NCBI GenBank assembly: GCA_021791335.1
Contig: JAJYWS010000010.1
Span: 1 to 45,479 of the forward strand
Source: Thermoplasmata archaeon
Lineage (GTDB): Archaea; Thermoplasmatota; Thermoplasmata; Lutacidiplasmatales; UBA184
Direction of reading: 5' to 3'
DNA length: 45,479 nt
In this document: positions 27,254 through 35,147 of the stretch, piece by piece
Numbering within the stretch: position 1 is the stretch's first letter
Layout of the letters: every line of letters starts with the position of its first letter
Notes under the pieces: generated by a model
What the model was told of the DNA's origin: nothing
What the model saw: the letters and a program-made list of their open reading frames with translations, nothing else
Databases searched by the model: none
Translations under genes and position numbers: made by a program

Positions 27254-27991
27254 TCATTCCCCGGGTGCGGGCTCGGGCACCAGCCCAACGACCCCCGCGA
27301 CCGGAGGCGAAGCCCAGAACCCACGCGGGACGAGCCGCTCGCTCGGCCCACGAGCCTCTGCCGAGTCGGGGTCACCGGAAGGGGGAGGGTCGGGCGGTAT
27401 CGGGTGTCGAGTCCCTCCCTCGGTCCCGGACTCGGTAGCGGGGTCCGTCGCGCTCTGCGCCCAGGACTTCCCCCTTCCCTTGCGGGTGACGAATCGCGCC
27501 CCGGGCCAGAGGCGATTGACAACCTTCGCGTACTCGACCCGGTAGGCGGCTGCCGTTCGCCCCTCCCAGACCATCAAGTCGGGGATGGACTCTGCCGAAG
27601 GGCCGCGTTTGACCTCTGCCTCGACGGGCGCAGGGTCGCATGGGTAGAACCGCGACAGGAACCGGAGCAGTTCGACCGACTTCGAGAGCTTGACCTCCAA
27701 GATCGCTCGGCCGATCTGCGCCCTCTTCTCGCAGTCGTTGTGCGAGGCAAACTGGGCGAGCTTCAACTGCCCCGCTACGGGACCGCGAGGGAGTAGAGCC
27801 GAGAGAACCGAGCCGTCCCACCGAAGGAAGACTACGGGAATATCGTGAATGGCGAGAAACCGCGCCGCTTCGAACGAGATCGTTCCCGAGTTGCCCTCGA
27901 CGACAACGGAATCGAACGGTAGCTGATGGGGGGAAAACGTCTCTCGGCGACCGTCAATCCCGTTGGAGACTTCGAGGACGTGGCTGCTCAC
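27254..27991 (-). pseudogene. cas1: truncated stand-alone Cas1 (N-terminal domain plus first catalytic Glu; C-terminal domain replaced by low-complexity tail)
   Basis: Cas1-like SPHQLPFDSVVVEGNSGTISFEAARFLAIHDIPVVFLRWDGSVLSALLPRGPVAGQLKLAQF and ESIPDLMVWEGRTAAAY; no NYGY/His/Asp catalytic region in any frame. Confidence 0.75.
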
Positions 27992-28091
27992 GCGGAGGGA
28001 GGAGCCGAAACCTGAAAGGAGGAGGGGGCGAATGTGCTATAGTTGGGGATATAACTAACACTCTTATAAGCGGTGCTCCTTCCATTCAATT

Positions 28092-28241
28092 CTGCCTCGG
28101 GTTTCGGTCAAGGCGTGGCTCTGCAATCGGTGCGGCCATAAGTGGCTCCCCAAGTTGGACCACGAAACCTCAGGGTGTCCCAAGTGCAAGAGCCCCTATT
28201 GGAACAAGAAGCGGGTGCGGCCCGTGGTCAAGAGGCGGTGA
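28092..28241 (+). CDS. small zinc-ribbon protein, CTG (non-ATG) start; not in the supplied ORF track
   Basis: LPRVSVKAWLCNRCGHKWLPKLDHETSGCPKCKSPYWNKKRVRPVVKRR*; TATA cttataag 28063..28070 about 26 bp upstream. Confidence 0.7.
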   Translation: MPRVSVKAWLCNRCGHKWLPKLDHETSGCPKCKSPYWNKKRVRPVVKRR

Positions 28242-30091
28242 ATGTGGGCAAGACTGGCCCGGTGGCCAACTGGGGGGCGGGAGGTATGGCGATGTCGGCG
28301 GTAGTAAACTACAAACCCTGCCGCCATAAGACCGGCGAGGACGGCCAGTCCTCCGACGAGACCTGCCACCCAGGGGATTTGCAAGAGTTGGGTCGCCGCC
28401 GGCAACGCCGGGACTAGCTGGATGTGTAGGTTGGTCAGGTTTCGGGGCAGGATCGAAACGGCAATGGAGACCCCGAAGTAACCGGGAGCTCGTGCAGTGA
28501 CCACATAGGTCCCCGGGGTCAGTGAGTCCACACTGAAATTGCCGGTGGACGTCACGTTTATGGACTGGTTATCCAGCGTGACCGTAGCATCTGAAGGTTG
28601 GATGGAACCCTGTATTGACCCAAACGGGGAAAGAAACCGTATCGGTATCGCTTGCGGGGTCCCCGAAAGCTGTACAGTCCCGGAAGTCGGGGAGGGTGTC
28701 CATCCCTGGGAGCCATTGACCACAAAGGTGTAGCTCCCGTTGAACTCGGGGATGCTGATCGAAGCTGGGCCGACCGCGGAATACACCTGTCCATCGATCG
28801 ATACCGACCAGTTAGCACCAACCGGCAGCCCCTGCTCCTCAAAGGTCAGGGTATACCGTGGGTAGTTCGGGAACACCTCAATGAGAGCGTTGGCGTTTCC
28901 GTATACGCCGCCTCCTCCACCAAGGTCCGGAATGAAGAGGGACCGGCTCGCCGAGTCGTACGTGACATCATAGGGGAAGGGGGGGACGTTGAAGGACCCT
29001 ACGACTTGGTTGGTCTGGGTGTTTACGACCGAGATGTTGTTCGACAACATGTTGGACACATAGAGGTAGCCATTCACGGGGTCAAGGGCAACCCCGACGG
29101 GCAGGATGCCCACGGGCAGCTTGGTGACCACATGGTTCGTCACCGTATTGAGGACCGTCACGGTCCCAGCGTCAGTGTTGGACCCATTGGGCTGTATGGA
29201 GGGGATTCCAGCGACGTACAGGTATTGGTTGGTTGGGTCGAAGACGCAGGGCCCTGAAGGGACATGGCGGATGTTGGAGATGATGCTGAGGTTGTCCGCA
29301 TTCAAAACCGTGAGGTTCGACTCGGCCCAACCTGCACTGACATAAACCTCTCTATTGTTGGGGTCGAACGCGGCCCCCCGAACGATGCCGCCGAGCCAGC
29401 TCATCGACAAATTCTGAAAGTCCGAGCCGTTGACTAGAATGACTTCGGAGGAGGAGGGTTCCCCGGCGTAGAGGATGTCTCCGTTGACGGGATTGGACGC
29501 CATTACAGACAGTATGTCCGCCGCGGCTCCCAAGAAAGTCGGAAAGGAGAGCTGATTTGTCGTCGCGTTGACGACACTAACGTATCCCCCCCAGATTCCC
29601 GCAAAAACACCTCCGTTGGCCGGATCGACCACCAGACCGCCATCCACCACCGTATTGTTCACCGGGATCTGAGTGATCTCTCTTCCGCTGGTCGGGTTGA
29701 CTACAGTAATTGCATAGGGCTCGTCCGACGAAAACAGTTGGAGGATGTCCGTCACGTACAATTCTCCATTGACCGGGTCATAGACGACCCAAGACGGATT
29801 GTAAGCCCCAGTCAGGTTCTCCGGGAGAATCTTGAAAGTCTGTCCGGGGAACTCGGTTGATCCGTCGGATAAGGTAGGGTCGACCTGCCCTGAGCTCACC
29901 GGCATGCGGGTCATTGGCCGGCTTTGGAATCCGCCTAGCGGATGCTCAATCGCCGATGAGGATCTTCCCAACGCACCGGGGTCAAGGAGCAGTGTCGATG
30001 TCAGCAGCAGGATGGCCAAGAACCACGTGACCCAGCACGGGCGTGGGTGGAATCGGGATCGGTCTCGGACCCAACGCACGGAGACTTCCAT
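28196..30091 (-). CDS. surface protein: YncE-type beta-propeller, EEQGLP beta repeat, carboxypeptidase-regulatory/PEGA-like domain, C-terminal TM
   Basis: Signal-anchor WVTWFLAILLLTSTLLL; KLPVGILPVGVALDPVNGYLYVSNMLSNNISVVNT blades; FEEQGLPVGANWSVSIDGQ; C-term WVAGLVGGLAVLAGLMAAGFVVYYRRHRH. Confidence 0.85.
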   Translation of the reverse strand: MEVSVRWVRDRSRFHPRPCWVTWFLAILLLTSTLLLDPGALGRSSSAIEHPLGGFQSRPMTRMPVSSGQVDPTLSDGSTEFPGQTFKILPENLTGAYNPSWVVYDPVNGELYVTDILQLFSSDEPYAITVVNPTSGREITQIPVNNTVVDGGLVVDPANGGVFAGIWGGYVSVVNATTNQLSFPTFLGAAADILSVMASNPVNGDILYAGEPSSSEVILVNGSDFQNLSMSWLGGIVRGAAFDPNNREVYVSAGWAESNLTVLNADNLSIISNIRHVPSGPCVFDPTNQYLYVAGIPSIQPNGSNTDAGTVTVLNTVTNHVVTKLPVGILPVGVALDPVNGYLYVSNMLSNNISVVNTQTNQVVGSFNVPPFPYDVTYDSASRSLFIPDLGGGGGVYGNANALIEVFPNYPRYTLTFEEQGLPVGANWSVSIDGQVYSAVGPASISIPEFNGSYTFVVNGSQGWTPSPTSGTVQLSGTPQAIPIRFLSPFGSIQGSIQPSDATVTLDNQSINVTSTGNFSVDSLTPGTYVVTARAPGYFGVSIAVSILPRNLTNLHIQLVPALPAATQLLQIPWVAGLVGGLAVLAGLMAAGFVVYYRRHRHTSRPPVGHRASLAHIHRLLTTGRTRFLFQ

Positions 30092-30119
30092 TGAACAGCC
30101 CCGGGTCGGCCGATGGGGG

Positions 30120-30148
30120 GTTGACGTCAAAGTGTTCTTGACGTCAAC
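30120..30148. promoter_or_regulatory. double palindrome GTTGACGTCAA-agtgttc-TTGACGTCAAC upstream of the surface gene
   Basis: Two perfect TTGACGTCAA palindromes at 30121..30130 and 30138..30147, 17 bp apart, forming a larger inverted repeat. Confidence 0.7.
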
Positions 30149-30211
30149 TCGGACACTACGGACGGCGCCATCTTCCAAAGAAGTCGTTGCAATCATAGTC
30201 GGTTGAACGAG

Positions 30212-31852
30212 TCAATAGACAGTAAAGTAAAGAGTCCCTCCCGGCGCCTCCGAAAGGGCGCCCGTCCAAAGCCTTTGATTTCCCAGCAGTGGAGCGATTG
30301 TCGCGAAGAAGCATCCTTGCAACGTTGGGGAAAAGGAATTGACCAGGAGATCCGTAAAGGTTACAGTCTGGCCGAAATTTGAATTTGACTTGGATGATAT
30401 TGTATTGAACTTGGGTTCAACAATCCATTCGGCGGACTGGGTGTTGGGCGCGAAGTCATAACTTACACTCCAAGCCACCCCGGAAGTTTCGTCCAGTACA
30501 GTGGCATACGAGACCCCGTTCTTTGTTGATACGGTGACTCTGATGATGTTCCCTGATTGAATGCTCATGGCCGCGTTGTAGACCACTTTGGCTCCTGTGC
30601 TGGCCGAAGTTGCCTCCCTGAAGGCTCGGATGATGCCATTGTCCCACTCGATGCCGGCCTGCCACAGTGGGGTCCCGCTCCCGAAACCGCCAATCCCCAC
30701 CCAAATTCCTGTACCGTCGTAGGCCACACTGTTAATGCTTGGGACGGTGAACTCTGTGGAAACTACTGTGAAACTCCCAGTCGAGGAGGCCGGAGAGTTC
30801 ACATATCCGGCCCAACCACTGTCGCCCTCAACAATCAGGGAGATGATGCCGGCATTCGTAATATAAATCGACGTCGTGGTGCCTGTGGCGGTCGACAGCC
30901 TACCGGCATTTGAGTCCCACTGTTCGACCGAAAATGAAGTGTTCGCAACAATTTCGTAGGTCTTATTGGAAGTGAGAGATGCGACCGCCCCGTTCGGGAG
31001 GTTCCGGAATGGGCAAATCGAAGAATTCGAAGAAGAAGAACAGATGGTCACACTCGCATAAGCGCTCCCCATGGCGTAGGCGACAAAGGTGTGGATTGTG
31101 ACCTGCACAGGGGTGGTCTGTTGAATGGTCTTGAGGGAGAGGTTGACCACCGCTGTGTAGCGCGAACTGAGGCTCGGCATCGTGAGGGTGAGTGTGGTGT
31201 TGATGCTGAAGGGATTCGACAGGGTGACATCCCCGTACGTCTCCCACCCGGTAAAGGTGGTGCCTTGCGGGTTGGAGTTGACTCCAACCATGGAGTACTG
31301 GCAGGCTGGCGCGTCACACAGCAGAAGATTGGTGACTTGAGCATTCCGACAAAACAGCGACCCGTTAAGCAGAATCTCTCCCCCCGTACATCCCAAGCTC
31401 ACATAAACCCCCGGCACAACGATTGAGAGGTTGACGACCCCCGAATAATGGGAATTGACATTAGCCACGGTCAGGTTGAGCGTGGTGTTCAGAACGGAGG
31501 GGTTTGCCACGCTTGCATCCCCAGTGGCTTGCCAACCGGTGAAACTGGTCTGGGGACTTAGCTTCACACCTTCCATGGAATATTGGCAAAACGGGGCGTC
31601 ACACAGATCAACGCTAACTGATGTGTCGTTGCAAATCAAGGTACTGTTGAGTAAAATCTTGCCTCCGGCGCAGTCCAGGCCCACATAATCACCGGGCAGA
31701 ATCAACGGGCTGTTGGTCAACGTCTCTTGTTCATTCCTGGACCCCCTCCCGACTATGGCCGCCGATCCGGCCGCGCCTGCAATTACCAAGCTCAACAGAA
31801 CCCCCACCGCGACTCCTGACCCAAGTGCTCGTGTGAGGCGTGCCACACTCAT
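30212..31852 (-). CDS. exported protein with two Cys-rich tandem domains and a C-terminal peptidase G1 (eqolisin/glutamic peptidase)-like domain
   Basis: Signal peptide SVARLTRALGSGVAVGVLLSLVIAGAAGS; WAGYV...FTVPSI...GIWVGIGGFGSGTPLWQAGIEW...AFREA...AEWIVEPKF...NFGQTVTFTD. Confidence 0.75.
   Translation of the reverse strand: MSVARLTRALGSGVAVGVLLSLVIAGAAGSAAIVGRGSRNEQETLTNSPLILPGDYVGLDCAGGKILLNSTLICNDTSVSVDLCDAPFCQYSMEGVKLSPQTSFTGWQATGDASVANPSVLNTTLNLTVANVNSHYSGVVNLSIVVPGVYVSLGCTGGEILLNGSLFCRNAQVTNLLLCDAPACQYSMVGVNSNPQGTTFTGWETYGDVTLSNPFSINTTLTLTMPSLSSRYTAVVNLSLKTIQQTTPVQVTIHTFVAYAMGSAYASVTICSSSSNSSICPFRNLPNGAVASLTSNKTYEIVANTSFSVEQWDSNAGRLSTATGTTTSIYITNAGIISLIVEGDSGWAGYVNSPASSTGSFTVVSTEFTVPSINSVAYDGTGIWVGIGGFGSGTPLWQAGIEWDNGIIRAFREATSASTGAKVVYNAAMSIQSGNIIRVTVSTKNGVSYATVLDETSGVAWSVSYDFAPNTQSAEWIVEPKFNTISSKSNSNFGQTVTFTDLLVNSFSPTLQGCFFATIAPLLGNQRLWTGALSEAPGGTLYFTVY
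31140..31706 (-). repeat. tandem duplication of a ~94-aa four-Cys domain
   Basis: PGDYVGLDCAGGKILLNSTLICND..LCDAPFCQYSMEGV..TGW..NTTLNLT versus PGVYVSLGCTGGEILLNGSLFCRN..LCDAPACQYSMVGV..TGW..NTTLTLT. Confidence 0.85.
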
Positions 31853-32226
31853 ACATACACAACCGGGTCTTTTAAAGTACGTGTTGCCGCCCTGACACTT
31901 GAAGATATCGAGATGGTAGGGTACGTGTTCGGGCTCCCCGAGCCACTGATGGCCTGAGCGGCTGAGTTCCTCTCCATCGACCTTGGGACAGGTTTGAGCG
32001 ATGGCCCTTCTCACGAGGCGTAGCTCTCCCGTAATGGTTGGAACCCTTCCAGGTATCGGAGTTGGCCCAACCGTCGGAGGTTGTAGCCCACTCCCCGAAG
32101 GAACCTGCTGGTCTGCCCTTGCCGAGGAGGAGGGTGCGAAGACATGGGCACATATCATCGACAGATACGCAAAGCACCGAGATCGGAAGTACGAGGTGGG
32201 ACCCGACGGGCGAATCGTTCGTCGTC

Positions 32227-32499
32227 ATGTCCTCGCTCGCAAATCGTTCCTCGTCGGCCTCGGTAAAGGAAGGGACCAAGCTCGCCGCTCGCCTGAAGCT
32301 CGGTAAGACCGCAGCCGCCGACCCCTCCCTCTTCATCGACTGGAAGAGGCGCCTCCTCGCGATGGGGAGGGCGGAGGCACGACGGCTGGGGCTGCCGTGG
32401 AATCGGGTCGGGGGTTGGAAGCGGACCGTTCGTAGGACAGGAACGCTTCGCGGGGACGCGCTTCGTAGGTTGAAGCGGGCGTTGATTGGGTCGGGCTGA
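32227..32499 (+). CDS. hypothetical basic protein, possibly a remnant (longer ORF from 32038)
   Basis: ORF only: TKLAARLKLGKTAAADPSLFIDWKRRLLAMGRAEARRLGLPWNRVGGWKRTVRRTGTLRGDALRRLKRAL. Confidence 0.3.
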   Translation: MSSLANRSSSASVKEGTKLAARLKLGKTAAADPSLFIDWKRRLLAMGRAEARRLGLPWNRVGGWKRTVRRTGTLRGDALRRLKRALIGSG

Positions 32500-32597
32500 G
32501 CGCGGGGGGACCCGCCCGAAGGGTCGGCAGGGGGTCGGACGCATCTTCGGGGGGTGGACCTACTTACGGGCCCCCGTAATATAGCGCCCGGTGTCGA

Positions 32598-32705
32598 TGG
32601 GGCTGCCCGAATTTGAATCGGGGTCCCGGGCTCCCAAAGCCCGAAGGATGGACCATTGGTGCGGCGAGGGAGTCGCTCCCCCGGCCGAATCTACCCCACA
32701 GCCCC
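32598..32705 (-). tRNA. tRNA-Pro (anticodon TGG) with ~35-nt insertion/intron in the D-loop
   Basis: Acceptor GGGGCTG/CAGCCCC, anticodon arm CGGGC-TTTGGGA-GCCCG, T arm CCCGA-TTCAAAT-TCGGG. Removing ATTCGGCC...ACCAA after GGGGTAG gives a 73-nt tRNA. Confidence 0.9.
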
Positions 32706-32716
32706 GCATACCGGGC

Positions 32717-33145
32717 CTAAACGGCCTCCACCCGACGAAGCTTGCGGCCGATCCGGCACTCCGCGGGGGCCGCATCGACCTGTTCGATCCGGTAGCGCTG
32801 CTTGGGTGGGAGCGACGGCCCCGCGCAGATCGTCCAGTTCGGACAGTCCACCCGGCGGCAGGCGTAGCGACCCACCTCGATCGAACTACCGGCGACGGCG
32901 ATCGGGGCCTCGACCACCAGGGGTCGGGGAATCCGCTCGACCTCAACGACAGCCGCCGGGCTCTCTTGGAGCTCGCACGGGTGCTGGACCGGACGTACCC
33001 GGGTGACCCGGTAGCGGCGGCCCGAATCGAGCGTCAAACAGGCGTTGCGGTAGGGGCAGGTCCGGCAGACCGGCCCGCCGCCCTGGTAGATGAACGCGTA
33101 GCCCGGGTTCGCCTGCGCCACCGCTAAGAGGGTAATCTCCGGCAT
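32717..33145 (-). CDS. UPF0179 family protein
   Basis: Cys pattern CRTCPYRNACLTLDSGRRYRVTRVR...CRRVDCPNWTICAG. Confidence 0.85.
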   Translation of the reverse strand: MPEITLLAVAQANPGYAFIYQGGGPVCRTCPYRNACLTLDSGRRYRVTRVRPVQHPCELQESPAAVVEVERIPRPLVVEAPIAVAGSSIEVGRYACRRVDCPNWTICAGPSLPPKQRYRIEQVDAAPAECRIGRKLRRVEAV

Positions 33146-33151
33146 CGGTTC

Positions 33152-34261
33152 CTATCCCACGACTCCCGTCACCGTGGCGAGCCTTTGGGCCGCCTCCCGG
33201 GTGAGACCGTTGTCGCCGAGGATCGTGTAGCGTTCCGGTCGGAGGGTGTGCGCTTGGACGAGCGCCTCGACCACCTCCTCGTTCGACGCACCCAGCTCCC
33301 GGGCCGTGACCGGGGCTCCGATAGCGCGCAGGGCCTTCTGGAGCCCTTGCCAGTCGCCGCCGTGGAGGTACATCATCATGATCGCGCCGACCCCGCACTG
33401 CTCGCCGTGCAGGCCGGCGTGCTTGGCGGTCCGGTCGAGGGCGTGGCTGAAGAGGTGCTCGCTCCCCGAACAGGGACGGGAGGAGCCCGCGACACTCATC
33501 GCGATCCCGGCAACGATCATCGGGCGGATGGCGATCCAGACCGACTCTTCGAGGTTCGGTTTGATCAGGCCGGCCCGGTCGATGATCTCGTGGGCGGCAT
33601 ACTCCGCCAGGGTCGCCGCCGTGCTCGAGTACTCCTCATGCCGCAGCCGGACCGCGAGCTTCCAGTCGAGGATCGCCGTCACATTCGAGATGACGTCGGC
33701 ACAGCCCGAGGCGAGCAACCGGAATGGGGCCTGGACGATGATCGCCGTATCGGCGATGACCGCCGAGGGGACCGCCGCGTCGATGCTGAGCCGGCCCGAC
33801 GACCCCCGGAGCGAGGCCCGAGGGGAGGAGATCCCGTCGTGCGCCGCCGAGGTGGGGAGGCTGATGAACGGGATCCGGAGACGGGCGGCCACCACCTTCG
33901 TGATATCGATCTTGCTCCCGCCTCCGGCCGCGACCAGGAAGCGCGCCCCCTGGGATTCGATCGCGACCCGGGTGCGATCGACCTCCTCCGGGGTGGCTTC
34001 ACCGACCGTCAGGATCGGCGCGTCGAATCCTTCGGACTCCAGCAGTTCGGAGGCGCGATGCCCGGCCAAGGTCGCCGTCCGCGGGCCGGTGATGACGGCC
34101 CCCTTCTTCGGGAAGTCGAACTGGCGGCAGGTCGACGCGAGCTCGTTCAACACCCCGTGGCCCGCGAGCACGATCCGGGGAAAGACCATGCCGCGAACCT
34201 TGCCGAAGGGGCTGTCCAAATCGCCGGTCTGGTCGGTGTGCTTCGACAGAACCCCGCCCAT
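33152..34261 (-). CDS. egsA: sn-glycerol-1-phosphate dehydrogenase
   Basis: VAAGGGSKIDITKVVAARLRIPFISLPTSAAHDGISSPRAS; GSEHLFSHALD. Start could be internal (MVFPRIVLAGHG). Confidence 0.95.
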   Translation of the reverse strand: MGGVLSKHTDQTGDLDSPFGKVRGMVFPRIVLAGHGVLNELASTCRQFDFPKKGAVITGPRTATLAGHRASELLESEGFDAPILTVGEATPEEVDRTRVAIESQGARFLVAAGGGSKIDITKVVAARLRIPFISLPTSAAHDGISSPRASLRGSSGRLSIDAAVPSAVIADTAIIVQAPFRLLASGCADVISNVTAILDWKLAVRLRHEEYSSTAATLAEYAAHEIIDRAGLIKPNLEESVWIAIRPMIVAGIAMSVAGSSRPCSGSEHLFSHALDRTAKHAGLHGEQCGVGAIMMMYLHGGDWQGLQKALRAIGAPVTARELGASNEEVVEALVQAHTLRPERYTILGDNGLTREAAQRLATVTGVVG

Positions 34262-34330
34262 GAGATTGGGATTGGAGCCGGCACGGTCTCTTTAGGGTAT
34301 CGTGGCGGGCGAGTTCGCCCCCCCCGGCCC

Positions 34331-34960
34331 TCACCGACCGGGGGTATCGCCCCAGAGGATCTTGTGGGTCTGGAGCATCACCCGGACCGGGAGTCGGTCC
34401 TGCAGCACCCAGTCCCCCAGCCGGCCGGGGGGCGTGCCCCAGGCCGGCTGGAACAGCGCGAGGGCGGCAAAGGGGTGCTGACTCAGGGTGCGACGGGCGT
34501 ACAGGTAGTCCTTCCGGTCGGCGATGACGAACTTGACGGTGTCGCGGCGGCGAAGCTTCGGAAGGTTGCTCCAACGGTTGCGGGCGTCCATCTTGGAGGA
34601 GGGGCACTTCACATCGACGCTCAGCAGGGTCCGTGGGATCGGGAGGTAGGGGGTGACGTCCAATGAACCTCCCGTCTCGATCACGGTGGTGTAGCCCCGG
34701 GCGGCGAGGGCCCGGACCAGGGCGACCGACTCCGATTGAAGGAGCGGCTCCCCGCCGGTCAGGCAGACCTCCCGGGTGCCGTGGCTCTCAATCTCCTGGA
34801 GCAGGGAGGCCACGGACCGCTCGACGCCGGGTCCGAAGGAGTACGGAGTGTCGCACCAACTGCAGCGGAGGTTGCACCGGGCGGTCCGGACGAAGGAGGT
34901 CCGTACGCCGGTCCGCAGCCCCTCCCCCTGGAGCGAATGGAAGACTTCGATGATGCGCAT
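34331..34960 (-). CDS. queE: 7-carboxy-7-deazaguanine synthase (radical SAM)
   Basis: FHSLQGEGLRTGVRTSFVRTARCNLRCSWCDTPYSF; LTGGEPLLQ. Confidence 0.92.
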   Translation of the reverse strand: MRIIEVFHSLQGEGLRTGVRTSFVRTARCNLRCSWCDTPYSFGPGVERSVASLLQEIESHGTREVCLTGGEPLLQSESVALVRALAARGYTTVIETGGSLDVTPYLPIPRTLLSVDVKCPSSKMDARNRWSNLPKLRRRDTVKFVIADRKDYLYARRTLSQHPFAALALFQPAWGTPPGRLGDWVLQDRLPVRVMLQTHKILWGDTPGR

Positions 34961-35147
34961 GGGGCGACTGGCCAGAGGCGGCCCGGTTCAAGGCTCTTTG
35001 CGAACGGCGCGTCCGACTCGAACGAGGGCAGGGCGTGACCCGGCGGCCCGCGGGGAAACGCGGCCGCCGGCGGCCCGGGGACCCGTCAGCGAAGGGCCGG
35101 GTGAATTCCCGCACACCCCTCAAATACGGCCCCCGACTCGGTCGGTC

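Noticed and set aside
27052-28091. CRISPR array near the Cas1 gene
   Set aside because: No regularly spaced direct repeats seen on either side of cas1 or elsewhere in the window.
30370-30390. Possible att-like copy of the tRNA-Pro T-arm (gccgaaatttgaattt versus cccgaatttgaatcgg)
   Set aside because: Match is short and imperfect and lies inside the G1-like coding sequence; likely coincidence.
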